Of a stretch of DNA of 64,000 nt, positions 46,339 to 59,095 are shown in pieces. This stretch comes from Helianthus annuus (taxonomy: Eukaryota; Streptophyta; Magnoliopsida; Asterales; Asteraceae). The stretch covers positions 158,562,484 to 158,626,483 of the forward strand of contig NC_035446.2 in NCBI RefSeq assembly GCF_002127325.2, written 5' to 3'. The translations under genes were made by a program, and so were the position numbers. Position 1 is the stretch's first letter. Every line of letters starts with the position of its first letter. Below the pieces are notes generated by a model. It had not been told where the DNA came from, searched no databases, and saw nothing but the letters and a program-made list of their open reading frames with translations.

Positions 46339-49300
46339 TGTAACACCTCGAAAATTCATGTCCAATAATGTACTGACACGTGTCATAAACTTTGAACGTG
46401 TGAAAGATTACGTATGAAGGACTAAAGTTGACAAACAAGGAAAATATGTGAACGTAAGGGTTCAAGATGTCAACATCAGATAAATATATCTTTCAATAAC
46501 CCTACATGATGTTTATACCCTTAAACGAATAAATCATGGATCATACGAAGCCAATTGTGAAAGAAAGTGAGGAATTACAAACTACAGGGGCTAAATGTGT
46601 CAACATGTTTAAAGTATACCTCTGAGTGATCTTTTAGCAGACCCAAAGTTTTGTAATGGTTAATTATACTCACAAGAATGTGTGATAAAAATTTCACAAG
46701 GTTTCGATAAAGTATGAGAAAGTTATGACAATATTCGTATGCGAGGGGTTAAAAGCGTCAAACCGCAAAAGTATGTCAATTCGTAAGGAATCGAACCTTC
46801 CGGAGTATGACCATGAGTTTAGCACACTCTAATTAACCTTTTGATAGCTTAGTTATAGGCTTAGAGGTGTTTGGTGCGCAAAAAAATACACTTTTATGTT
46901 ATGCAGGGACTAAAAGTGTCAAAAAGTGCACAAGTTTGCACTTTCGCGCATATCTCGCATTCTGTATATCCCCGGACACCCAAAAATTTATGTAAGCACT
47001 AAAATATTTTATTTTAGTGTTTGGCTTGATAAAATTCCATTCGTCGCGTAATTTGGATCGTTTTTAGCGTCCGTCCGTGTTTTGTCGTAATTAGCCGAAC
47101 AACGGGACCGTACGACCAAACGAACCGACATCCGGCATATTTTTGGGCATGTTTCATGTTCCCTATGCTTAGGCATCATTGTAGAGCCTTAAAAATGGTT
47201 TAACGGCCTTTGGAAGTGTCGGAAATGGCATTTGGGAGTGCAGGGGCCAAATCTGTCAATTAATGAAAGATTGCATGTGCTGTGCAGGTCCCTTACGGAC
47301 CGTATACAGGACCATACGGTCCGTATAGCATGCCCAGCTCCAGAATTTTGAAAACCAGCCTTGGTTTTGCTCTTATCTCTCAATCCATGAATCTAGGGGC
47401 TGCCCATTGTTTTGTAAACCATGGGTATGAGGTGTAGGGCTGAGATTGAAGCACGATTATCGATGAACGATCCTAACGGCTCTCGAAAACCTATAAATAC
47501 CCTCCTTGTTCATGGCATTTCCTTGCTCATTCACTTCCAATCTTGCTCTAACACTCAAATCTGAGGAGCCTGATCAAGGGAACCTCCTTTTGAGTGATCT
47601 TCAAGTCCTTTGGACTTTTGTAAGTATTTCCTTCATGCTTAGTTTAATCGTTTAGCGTTTAAACCGAAAAGTCAAGCTTTATCGATAAACACTTTGACTT
47701 TTAATCGGTTGAGCCATGGTTCGCGTCGAACATGGCAACGTGATCGTAATTAGGTAGGTAATTAACCCTCTAAAGGGCACCTCCTAATTACCACGTTTAC
47801 TTAGTTTAATTGTCGGGTCAAATTAAAGTCAATCGGGTTGTTTTAAATAAAATTCATAGCTAATGATATAAAATCTTTAAAATCAGTTTTGTCACTTTAA
47901 TAACTTGGTAATTATTAGTTGATCATGTCTAAGCATGATTCAACCCGACAATTCTAAGTATAGGCTCGGTTCGCGACCGAAAGTCGCAAAGTTTGACCTT
48001 TGCTTTGACTTTCAGTTCTGACCCGAATTAGCTTGAGTTTATTTATGCCTTAGGGTCCTTTGTGACCATGTTATATGATAGTATAACCTCCCAAAGTTAT
48101 ACTACTTGGTTCTTAGAATTAAAGATCATTACGTGTTTCCATAATGCCGAAATGTTGACCATAATGCCCTTTGATATTAAAACAAGATTCTTAAAGATGT
48201 GAAAGGACAAAAACCTTTATTACTGATCTATAAGCATGTCCATAAAATTTCACATCAGTTTGAGGTCTAGATTAGGAGATATGCTCATTAGCGTAATTAA
48301 GAAGCTTTTCGGTAAATTAACCGTATGACTAGCATATAGCCTATCTAAACCCAATTGTTGATACCAAACTTTTTACCCACTGATGTAATATAATATTTTA
48401 GGATTTTTGAAGATTTTTATTTATTTTTAGACTGATCATAACCTAGAGTTCTAAGCTTAATTCGGTAATTGTCGGTTTTACCCCTTTAAGCCATAAAAAG
48501 AGTTTTACCAAACCTTTTGATACCAAATCTTTTTCTACTAATATAATATGATAAATAGAATATGTTAAGCCTTCTGGAATAGTAAAAATATCAGTTTTCC
48601 TTTAAGAACCCGGAAATAGCTTAAAATCGCCTTTTAAGCGTTTTTTTTTACGCATAGTATATATTAAAACCATTTTAGGTGTATAAGGCTTGATACCTAC
48701 TGATGTTTTAAGTAAAATTTCATACTTTAGCAGTAAGCAAAAGTCTAAAACTCAGAATTCTAGTTTTGACCTTTTTAAGCCTATGTGAAATTACCAAAAT
48801 GCCCTTAAGATGCATAGTTTGGTTATAAGTGATAAATTTCACCTATAGACTATACCCAAATGATATAACTTAGTAAATTAAGTATTTGTACTGATTTAAT
48901 CAGACCTATAACTCAGATTGCTATTTGACCTCTTTTATAACCTTTTAAATGACCAAAATACCCTTCGAGGCTTAAGTTGGTTTTTAAATTCATATTGGGC
49001 ATAATGGAAAATATCCTACTGATATCACAACATGTCAAAGGCATATTAACTTATGGAACATGTTCATGACTCTTATGGTTACCCGTTACGCATGTTTCGC
49101 GTTCGGATCGGCTTGTGTGACTAGTTTGCATATATTAGCCGAAACGGGTCAAACCAAATCGTTTTCGTCTCAAAATCCAGAATGTGATTAAGTTACCCAT
49201 ATTAAACAAGTATCCAAGCTTGTTGGGTCAAAACCACATTCTAAACCGGTCTTCGCTTCATCATGCGTTTGAACCGTGTATTCCTTTTGAAAACTAACCG

Positions 49301-50235
49301 GTCTAAGTCTAAGCTTAATTAAAGACCCGTTAGGATTCTAATAGGTTATTAAAAACCTTCGTTCCAGATTAGGAGCCCAGTAAAAGATACGTGCACTTGC
49401 TGTATTTGATTTATACATTGCTCAGGTAAATACTCTTAACTTATTTTCCCTATACGGGCTTGGGATACGGTACTATAAAAGTACCGCTTGGTTGGGTGTA
49501 TGTAGTCATTTAAATCGGATTGTGATTTATGTATTTACATAACCTGTTTGATATGTATTATTTGGTGTATGGCCCTTGGGGGTTAAATGACCATGTCCCG
49601 GATATCCTTGGCATCATTCATGAAATGGCCACGACCTAAGCACGGGGTGTAGGCGTACACCTGACAGCTGCCTTATGTAAAAACTGGTATCCCACTATAA
49701 GGAATCGACCTTGTGGGCACTATACCTGTGGTGTGTCAGTTAACTTAAGTCCGGCCCTACAAACCGGCCCTGATGGACGACAAATGAGTAAAACTGTATA
49801 CAAGATTATTTTGAATAATTGTCCCAAGTTAAAAATATATTTTTGCCTAAGTGCACTCAAATCAATTTTCTAAATGTTTTCAAAATGAGTCAGTTAAGTT
49901 GTATTTACCAGTGCAAACTAACGTATTTTCCAAAAAGGCTAAGTGCAGGTCCTAGACGAAATAGGCTGGCTACTCCAGGCATCATTACTCAAGTCTCGCA
50001 AGCTTTAGATGTCAAAGTCTGTTGAACAGTTTTCCTTTTTATTTGATCCGCCTGTGGATCTATTTCGACTGTTTGTGATACTTAACTATTACAATTTATT
50101 CAGTTGAAATAAATCTATATCTTTTGCTTCCGCTGTGCATTCATATGTTGTGTTGTTTGACTATGATGATATCGATTACGTCACGATACTCCCCACCGGG
50201 CCCACCGGTGACATGTGGAAAATAGGGGTGTGACA
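46339..50235 (+). repeat. 3' LTR of element B
   Basis: 3897 bp. It differs from the 5' copy by about two dozen substitutions and two single-base homopolymer changes (a T run near 48646 and a G run near 49576). Palindromes at 47294-47325, TATA at 47492-47499, donor-like GT at 47620. Confidence 0.95.
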
Positions 50236-51649
50236 GATAGTGTCGCCAGATCTTCAATGCGAACACCACAGCGCCTAAATCCAAGTCGTGCGTGGTGTAG
50301 TTCTTGTCGTGAACTTTCAGCTGGCGTGAGGCATAGGCTATGACCTTCTGTCGCTGCATCAACACGCAGCCTAAACCCTGACGCGAGGCGTCACAATATA
50401 CCACGAAGTCATCCGTGCCTTCGGGTAGAGCTAAAATCGGTGCGTCACAAAGCTTGTTCTTCAACAACTGAAACGCTTCTTCTTGTTTGTCGCTCCAATC
50501 AAACTTCTTGTCTTTCTGAGTAAGTGCAGTGAGAGGTTGAGCGATTTTGGAAAAATCCTCAATGAATCTACGATAATACCCAGCCAAACCTAAGAATTGT
50601 CGAATCTCGGTTGGCGTTTTTGGAGACTCCCAATTCTCGATCGCCTCGATCTTCGTGGGATCCACATGGATTCCATTTCCATTAACCACATGTCCAAGAA
50701 ACTGGAATTCACGTAACCAAAACTCACATTTCTAGAACTTGGCGTACAACTTCTCCTTCTTAAGCAGCTCTAGAATAGCTCTCAAGTGTTGCTCGTGTTC
50801 TTCCTTCGTCTTCGAGTAGATCAAAATATCATCAATGAATACGATTACGAACTTGTCGAGGTACGACTTGCAGACTCTGTTCATCAAATCCATGAAAACT
50901 GTTGGTGCGTTTGTTAGCCCAAATGGCATAACCAGAAACTCGTAATGTCCACATCGAGTTCTAAAGGTAGTCTTGGGAATACTTTCCTCTTGTATTCTTA
51001 GCTGGTGATAACCCGATCGTAGATCGATCTTTGAGTAGAAACTTGAACCTTGTAGTTGATCGAACAGGTCATCGATCCTTGGCAAAGGATACCTATTCTT
51101 GACAGTCAACTTGTTAAGCTCGCGGTAGTCTATACACATGCGAAAACTACCATCCTTCTGCTTAACGAACAAAACTGGAGCTCCATAGGGTGAGAAGCTT
51201 GGTCTGATGAATCCCTTATCTAACAGCTCTTGGAGTTGTGTTGACAGCTCTTGCATCTCTGAAGGTGCAAGTCGATAGGGTGCCTTAGCCACAGGCGCGA
51301 CGCCTGGAACTAAGTCAATGTGAAATTCGACTTGTCTTGGAGTTGGCAACCCTGGTAAGTCTTCTGGAAAGACTTCAGGATATTCCCTCACGACTGGAAT
51401 GTCTTCGATCTTTGGCTCAGCGGCTTCCTTATCAACGATATGTGCCAAGAAGGCAACACATCCTTTCTTCAAACACTTCCTAGCTTTCAAGCAGCTAATG
51501 ATCCTCAATGGCGTATCACGCTTCTCTCCATGAACTATAATCGTCTCTCCATCGGCCATTGGGATGCGGATGGTCTTCTCGTGACAAATCACCTCGGCTT
51601 TGTTGCTAGACAGCCAATCCATCCCTATTACCACATCGAAGCTTCCCAA
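50236..51649 (-). pseudogene. Element C pol, 5' part: end of protease, reverse transcriptase, start of RNase H
   Basis: Continues the protease frame after the TAG at 51650-51652. It includes the [15 protein letters not shown] segment, a reverse transcriptase with [10 protein letters not shown] and catalytic FIDD, then a TAG at 50732-50734 (a serine codon position in A and B) in the connection after the thumb. After the stop the frame continues through [15 protein letters not shown] and the RNase H start CDASRQGLG, up to the GATAG junction with B. Apart from the two stops and the insertion, the reading frame is well kept. Confidence 0.9.
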
Positions 51650-53229
51650 CTAGACTGGCAGTAGGTCTAGGGTAAATTCGTGTCCTCCTAGTTCTATCAT
51701 GCATCCCCTGATAACTTCACCCGTTTCAACTAGTTTCCCATTCGCCAATTCAATCGAGTACGGAATGTCTAACTTACTAGCAGCTAACCCAAGCATATTC
51801 TTAAAGTCTAACGATACGAAACTATAATCGGCACCAGTATCAAAAAGAACAGATGTATAGCATTGATTTATAGGGAACGTACCAGTGACAACATTCGGAT
51901 CTTGGCGCGCTTCCCTCGCACCAATGTTAAAAACTCTGCCTTGCGCTTGATTTATCTTTGGGCATTCCCTTTTGAAGTGCCCAACGTCCCCGCAGTTGAA
52001 GCATCCTGGCCCTCGGCCATTCCCATTTCCATTCCCGACTCGATTTTTGTTTGTTCCCCGGTTACCAGCTTGATTCGGGGCATTTCCACGATTTTCGTTT
52101 CCCCCATTATTTCCTTGCGGCCTGTTTCCATTACCACGGTTGTTATTGTAACCCCTTTGGCCACCTTGGCCTGATCCAACCCAACACGTCTCCTTTGAAT
52201 GGCCCGTCTTCCCGCAAGATTCGCATTTCCTGAGTCGGCACGGGCCGGGATGATGGAACTGACATGTACCACACTTGGGCAGAGTGCCCATGTAACCCTT
52301 TCCTCTGTTTTCATCACCAGCCTTGGCCCTGGTTGGTGTGTTTGATTCGCTTCTCTTACTACCACTGCTGGTTCCTTGCTTGAAGTTGGAAAACTTCCGT
52401 TTGTTTTCCCCCGACGACTCCACATGAGTCTCTTTCTTTTTCTGATCATCCTTTGAAAACTTGTTTAGCCTGATGGCTTCTTCAGTCAGTGAGATGCTCA
52501 AGTCGATGGCTTCAGTAATGGTTGTTGGTTTCGACGTTGTGACCATACTCATAATCTGAGGTGCTAACCCCCAGATGAAACGTTCCACGCGCTTGAATTC
52601 GGGCGTGACCATGTACGACACTACATGGGACAGATCATGAAACCTTTGAACATACTCGGCGATTTTTGGACCTTCCATCCTTAGGTTCCAAAATTCGGTT
52701 TCCAATCTCTGGATCTCGGCCCTGGAGCAATACTTCTTGCGCATCAGCTCTTTCAATTCAGCCCAAGTCATGGCGTATGCTGCAGTCTCTCCTAGTGTTT
52801 GAACTTGGAGATTCCACCATGATAGGGCACCATCAGTAAAGAGCCCAGTGATGTACGTAACTTGTTGTCCCGGTGCACATTTGCTCATTCTTATTGTTGT
52901 CTCCGTCTTTTCAGTCCAACGAGTAAAAGCTACGGCACCTCCAGTGCCATCAAAGTTTTGCGGCTTGCAATCTAAGAATTGCTTGAAAGTACACCCTGTA
53001 CAAGCAATGTCATTCATAGGAGCTATTAGCAACCGCACAAGAATTGTCCAAATATAGTGTAATGTGTCTCCTATGACTGATCATTACCATTCGGAGGGTT
53101 GTTGTTGTTGTTGGAAATGCTTCCGCTTGTTCCTCCTTGAGAAGCAGCATATTGCGCAAATGCGGCAGCGATGATTCCTTGCAGTTCTGCCTGGTTAGTC
53201 GACATGCGTGCGTCACGTCGTGGAGGCAT
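51650..53229 (-). pseudogene. Element C gag and protease (frame-broken)
   Basis: The likely start is the ATG at 53229 (MPPRRDARM), 4 bases after an acceptor-like CTCTAG. That frame closes at TAG 53071-53073, and gag continues in another frame from about 53040, so there is a frame break near 53040-53075. The main frame has the gag core, zinc knuckles CESCGKTGHSKETC and CFNCGDVGHFKREC separated by a long Asn/Gly/Arg-rich spacer (GNGNRPQGNNGGNENRG), and protease DTGA. It ends at TAG 51650-51652. The Asn/Gly spacer and the number of knuckles set it apart from A and B. Confidence 0.85.
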
Positions 53230-53611
53230 TTTCTAGAGGATGTTCCATATTGGTCAGGTCATAGTAAGTATAATAATCATGCGTATACATAGTAACATTC
53301 ATCATGCACATAACATCTCATGTCATATCCATAACACCAATAATTTTAACAAAACATGTAACGAGAATACTGCGACTGAGCTTTCATATAATTAAACCAC
53401 AATACAATGTTTGTAAGTTTTCCCAAAAAGTACCATACAACCCAAGAGACTAAGGGTCACAATGCCCTTGTCTTGAAATGTCTAACCAAATACAACTGTC
53501 AAAATCGAATATCCATATGATGTCAAAAGTGGTCTTCAAAAATGCTGTAAGTCTGGCTCGGTCGCTGTCTTCTCGTCAAAATAGTCAATACCTGCAATAA
53601 ATCAGAAGTGG
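53230..53611 (-). other. Spacer between ORF1 and gag in element C
   Basis: About 380 bp, AT-rich, no open frame of note. Corresponds in place to the ~1-kb repeat-rich spacer of A. Confidence 0.5.
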
Positions 53612-54463
53612 CTATGCCGATGGCGGCGGAGGAGGTGGAAAACGAGAGAAAATCAATCGGCGCAACTGCACCAAGTCCTCCTCAAGTGCATAGGCAAAAT
53701 GCAACACGAAAGCAACCTGTTGATCGAGAGGGAGGAAACGAACGTCCGAATCCTGAGATGATGGGAAAGAAGTGTGAGATGCTGTAGACAGAGTCTGACA
53801 GGGGCAGTGAGGATGTGGAGCTCTCTCCAACCGCTGGACACACCGTCTCAAGGCATCCTGCTGTAACTGCAGTGACGTGAGCGTGTCCTCTATAGAGTAT
53901 CCGGCATGGAAGGGATGATAAGGGTCGGATACTGGCATAACGTGGGGTGATGACCATAGAAATGGCTCACCCATCGGGGCTGAAGCTGGATGTGTAGTGT
54001 GTGGGGTAAATGCAAACTGTGAAGTGGTATGGGGAAACTGGGACATGAAAGGTGCAGTAGAAGACACGGGCGGAAGAAAATCAGGATAAGGGATCTGTGG
54101 TAAGAACTGGCTATCCCCTGGCATAAATGGAGTGTGGCCGAAGGGCTGACTCGACGATCCCTCCCCAGGTTGGGGCGGAGGAATGTCCTGAAGGAAAGTG
54201 ATAGGAAGGTCGGGTACCATGGGTACCAGATGTGGGTGGAGGAAACAAGGGAACATCGAGTGGTACAGCAGTAGGTGCGGTAGGGGGAGTGACTGGGACT
54301 ACATATGGAGGGTAGTCATCCTCCTCAATCCACCCATTGCCGGTGTTAGCGTATCTCGGGTCAATGTGGGTAGCAAACGGTGCAAGGTCATCAAAAATCG
54401 TCATGGGATCGGGTATGGGTGCTACCTCTGGGATCTCAACGACTGGTGGTGCAACGACGGGTG
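53612..54463 (-). pseudogene. Element C ORF1, C-terminal part
   Basis: From the D junction (54463) the frame reads a Pro/Val-rich segment, then shifts frame somewhere near 54200-54250 and continues as a Pro/Ser/His-rich protein ending at 53612. The last ~100 residues include a likely helical stretch (EDTLTSLQLQQDALRRCVQRL) and end in a run of prolines. Together with 60620-61265 it gives an ORF1 of about 500 residues between primer site and gag, the same position as in A. The sequences of the two ORF1 products are not obviously alike, but both are Pro-rich with a helical C-terminal region. Confidence 0.65.
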
Positions 54464-54972
54464 TGTCACACCCCGAAATATCAGAGCTTGGCGTGACTGG
54501 ACCGGTATCTTCATTGCACAGCGGAAGCAAATAAGCTAAGACTTCTAGAAAATGAACGCCGCTAAGTACTCGAATTCCCATGGGTTCTCCTATTCCAACC
54601 GTTCCATAGTTTTGAAAATGCAACCTGAGAAAGAACATGCGAAAAAGTCAACATAAAGTTGAGCGAGTTCATAGTTTATTTTAAAAAGATTTAAAATAAA
54701 TCTTTTTGATAACCGGTTTTAAAGTTGTTGAGAAAATATAGTAAAATTATTTTCTTGGCATGATATATGAAAAACTGTGAGTCTAGCCCACAAGAGTCTT
54801 TGTGCATTGCACGAGAGAGAATGGGCCGAGCCCAAACGAACCTTTGTAAGCAGGATCAGCGCGTCCTCTCACTTAGGTATAATTTGAAAAACGTTACCAA
54901 AGTTTGTAAATCCATGTATTTGTGAGTTTACATCAAATGAATCTTAAAAACATTTGAAAGTTCGGTATATAA

Positions 54973-57195
54973 TGTCACACCCCAACCAATGGCGGAAACA
55001 TCGGGATGAGACGAAGTGTGAAGATTTCTAGAGACATCATAACGCTATTTGTGACAATATTTAGAAAATCCAAATTTCATTTCATTTCATAACTTCAAAT
55101 AGTCAACGTTACAAGAAATTCAAATACGACAAGTTTAACAAAACAACATGATAACATATCAAAATTTTGATACAACATTTTAAACCCTAACGTCTATATG
55201 TGTATCTAGGCATCAACGCTACTTCATTTCATAGCATCATCGTCCTCAACCTGTAACATGTTTAAAATAAAGTTCAATGCAAAAGCAAAGGCGAGTATAC
55301 AAGTTTGATACGTACATAGCATAAGATAAGTTTGAACAATTCCTCATAGCAAGCATGTGATTCAAGATAAACATTTAAACATGGCATGTGTCTAACATAT
55401 CAAACCAAGAAAACGCAACTTGCTCATGACATAACCAAAGTTTCAGTAGAGGCGGGTCGTTAATCCTATAGCGCTACATATGTCAAGGTTTGGCTCGTAC
55501 GAAGTTAATGATAAGTTCAACACATAAGAATCACCCAAATTTAAAGTATCAAGCCATCACATATACAAGCATGTTATAGGAATGTTCATGAGTTTAGACA
55601 AAAGTTCATGTGTAAGTTTCAATAGGTAAACATGCTACACCCCAAAAGTGGTAAAAGTAAAAAGGGGAAAAGTACGAGTATACTCACAAAGTTTGCATAT
55701 GTTTTCCGATTATCCAGTTGTTGACGAGTAGAGATTTAGAGTCCGAATGTATAAGGGTTAAGGTTCAAGTATGTTTAGAGTCGAGATTCGGTGTTCAAAA
55801 CCACATAAAAATAAGATATGAGAATAACATGGAAAATAATCATTTAGTACATATGATGCTTGTTCTTGACACTAGGAAACTCGAAGGAGTTTAGATGTTT
55901 TCATGGAACAAGGTTCCATTAGAATCGTGACAAGTTATCATAGTCTAGGATGATGTAATCTAGTACCCCGACATATGAACACTAGTTCATCATCAAAGAT
56001 TCGATTATTCGAATAATATATTTAGGTTATATAATATATGTCCAATAGTTCAAGCATGAGGTAGGAGATTAAAATCTTCATTTTGGTACCTCTAAATGTC
56101 ATAGAAGTCATGTAGGAGGTAGGAAGATCAAGTCTTCCATTTAGGCACCTCTATGTGTTCACCACTACACTTGATGTAAAAAAAACAACCAAGGAGGGTC
56201 ATGAACATACAATAAAGAATAAGAAATATACACACTAACTAAGAGAAATCATCAAATCATGTGAGGATTGTATGTTTGGACAACCCAAGTTGTTCCATAA
56301 TCACTCATGTATCAAAGACAAAGTTTGACATGACTTGTGGGTTAAAAACCCTAAACAAAACACCAAGTTTATGAGGTTTAATCCTCTGATTTTAAATGTC
56401 TCAACCTTGTTTTTAAGCTTAACCAACCATGGGATAAGTTGTAAGCATTAGGACATAGGTATGAGATGTGTTAGACACAAGTTGCATAGGTTTAAACAAG
56501 TTTTTGGTGAACATAAAAACAAACAGAAAGTTTATGGACTATTTCGGGGCATTTCCAGGTCTGATTTCTCCAAGGAGAAGTCTAGGAATCGAACCCCATG
56601 ATTATACAAGCAAGTAGGAAAAAGAATCGAGTGAATCGGATAAGAATTGAGTGAGTTATGCTCATTTTCGTGAAGGGGTGTCAATCTACTCGAACTCTTG
56701 CTTTCAGCTACGGTTTGGTGGATGTTTTGTGAGTTTTTAGGGTTGCAAAAGTGGTAGGGAGGCTGGTTATAAGTGGTATTTATAGGGGGAAGGATTAGGG
56801 TTTCAATGGGTTGGGCTTTGGAAGTGTTTAGAAGGGGTTACACCTTGAAACTAGCCCACAAAACCCAACTATATGGGGCTGAATTTTGCTGAATTGGGCT
56901 GCCATATTTCTTTATTTTTTTTATTTTTTTAAAACATTATAATGAGTAATTTTGTTAATTAAGTTGTGTAATAATATGCAACAATGTTTCCCCTAACTTG
57001 TAACAAGGTAAAATATGAAATAAAACATGATTTAACTAGGTAAAAAGTGTAATGTACAAGTTTTATTTACGAAGCAAGTTCCGTATTTTACAACGATTAC
57101 GATGAAAGAATGGTTATAAGAACACAAGATTTCCAAAGATAGAATTTCACGTAAGGTTTCTAAATGTAGGATGTTTGAAAACGCAGGGCGTTACA
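54973..57195 (-). repeat. Solo LTR E (2223 bp), nested in D
   Basis: Ends TGTCACACCCC and GGGCGTTACA with a perfect TATAA duplication (54968-54972 and 57196-57200). No internal region. Its first bases (CCAACCAATGGCGGAAACATCGG) and the ACACCCCAAAAGTGG block near 55635 place it in the superfamily of H and I. TATA box on the minus strand at 56777-56784. It lacks the palindrome clusters of H and I; only one small TTCTCCAAGGAGAA palindrome is seen near 56569. Confidence 0.9.
56777..56784 (-). promoter_or_regulatory. TATA box of solo LTR E
   Basis: TATAAATA on the minus strand in a CCCTATAAATACC context, about 410 bp from the LTR start in element orientation. Confidence 0.5.
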
Positions 57196-59008
57196 TATAA
57201 GTAGGTATGTAATGCGTCTATGAACATGTTGATCATTAATGTGTAGCTAAGACATTAATATGTGTGCCGACATAGGAAGCACTCATTCCGGTAGACGATT
57301 TAAGTGTCAAATCACTTCGACAGGGACACAAAAGCACTCTAAGTGGCCGCACAAGGACCGTGAGTGGGGCTCACCCGTACCCGATAGATCTACCCCCTGT
57401 TCCGTGGTCCTTAAAAGGATTAATGGTGCCTAAGTTAGCGCCTATTCGCACGTGATCCAAGAGTTCATTCCATAGCTTAATCATACCCTAGTTAATATGT
57501 ATTTCAAAAGAAAAAAGGGGGACATAAACCCATTGGGTTGTCTCGTTGTTCGTACGCAGAACAACCCAGTCCCGTTGTAGTAACTAGGACATTCCTGTCA
57601 CTAGTCATGAAAATCATGCACGTTTGTGAAAATACGCGTTTGTTTTGTAAAACCGGTATGTTTAGTATAAATCGTTCGTAAATCATTTGAGTTCCTTGAA
57701 ATCCATTCGCAATATGGTTTAGAAATATGAGCTTTCGTTCAACGAAAAGTTGTTTATTTTTACAAAACTTGCATGTCTTTCCACCCCCGAAAACATTTAT
57801 AAAAATGTAAAACAGTAAAAAGTGGGGGTTATGAACTCACCTTGACATTCCCGTGCAAAGCGGGCTTAATGTGATTCCATAGTGCCGTTCCAAGAACGTG
57901 AATTAGCTAGCGTGCAACTATGACATTCCTACGAAGGGATATTTATAAGTTTTCTAAATAAATCAACGTAGCTAAACTACGTGTCCGAGCTCTACCGAAT
58001 CGTTAACTAAACGACTCTAAGGTAGTGTTATCTTGACTTAGAATAACCAATCTATGGTTATTTGATCCCGTTTATAATCGGGATAAAACTATGTCTCGGA
58101 AACGACTTAGTTTTCGAGTGTTATAAAATATATACTTATATATATGTATATAATCAAATATATACATATGAAGTCGTGTTAGTCGTCGTAACTAGAAATA
58201 CGTAGAGGGGTAGCGGTACGTGTCGTGTATGATATGATAATATACCGTTGTAGTTTTCGTAGAATGGAAGTAATAAATAAATAAATATATATACATATAT
58301 ATATATTCGAAAACTTGACGTTTGAAATGAATATAAGAAAATATATTCATTTTATAAGAATATTCGAACTAACGATGGTTGTAATGAATATAACTAATTA
58401 TATTTTTGTTAAATAATTGTCGAATGATAGTCTTTCAGAATAACTATCAACACTGTATTTATTGTATAAACTTTTCGAGTTTCGGACATTTGAAATTAAT
58501 ATATATGAATATATTTATTGTATATAATTGTCGAATTTCCAAACGTTTGAAGTAAAACTAATTACATTTGTTTTATAAAGGTATTCGAGTTTTTGGTGAC
58601 TAGTAATTCGTGTTTTGTCGAAGTGTTGTAAATACGTTTTGTAATTCGTAAAACGTCGTCAAATAAATATACTTTCATCTTTATTTTTATAGGAAAGCTC
58701 GAATTTCGATAAGTGCCGTATTTATAACAATATATGTTTCATAAACCTCATTTTTAACGAAAAACGGACAGAGTTTCCTCTGTTTTTGGAATAACCCGAC
58801 AATCAAAGTGTCGATAATTTCAAAATTCAACAATTTTCGACAACAATTCAATCATATAATCAAACTATATAAAGTTTTCGTCGTGTATAATAAATGTAAA
58901 CTAATACCAAAACGAAACGGGTCGGCTCGGTCGCGTGAACTACTAAAAATCTGAGATCTATATCGAGCTAAGCTAAATTTCGTGTCATTAAGCTTTACCG
59001 GGTCTGAG

Positions 59009-59095
59009 TTGACCGCATTTGACCTAAGAACGTGCTGTTGACCCGAGTGTTGACCGTTGACTGGCTTTTGACCAGTTGACTGACTTTGACCGTGA
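59009..59095. promoter_or_regulatory. Cluster of TTGAC (W-box-like) motifs in solo LTR D
   Basis: Eight TTGAC motifs in less than 90 bp, most as TTGACC. TTGAC(C/T) is the core bound by plant WRKY factors. The cluster lies downstream of the TATA box in element orientation, so a regulatory role is uncertain. Confidence 0.4.

Larger units (their letters stand above)
36927..50235 (+). mobile_element. Element B: complete chromovirus nested in C
   Basis: A 13,309-bp plus-strand insertion flanked by GATAG (36922-36926 and 50236-50240). LTRs are 3895 and 3897 bp with about two dozen differences by eye (~0.6%), implying a rough age of a quarter of a million years at 1.3e-8 per site per year. Primer site, gag-pol and polypurine tract are intact. 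It splits C at the HYLYGT part of RNase H. It is the same broad family as A, with homologous termini, leader and proteins of equal length, but has no ORF1. Confidence 0.95.

Noticed and set aside
36922..50240. Possibility that A and B are two ends of one segmental duplication
   Set aside because: They have opposite orientation, different LTR sequences, different target duplications and different ORF1 content, so they are independent insertions.
58260..58310. TATA/ATAC-rich stretch as a promoter
   Set aside because: It is a simple AT repeat; the TATATAAG at 59923-59930 is at a more plausible distance from the LTR start.
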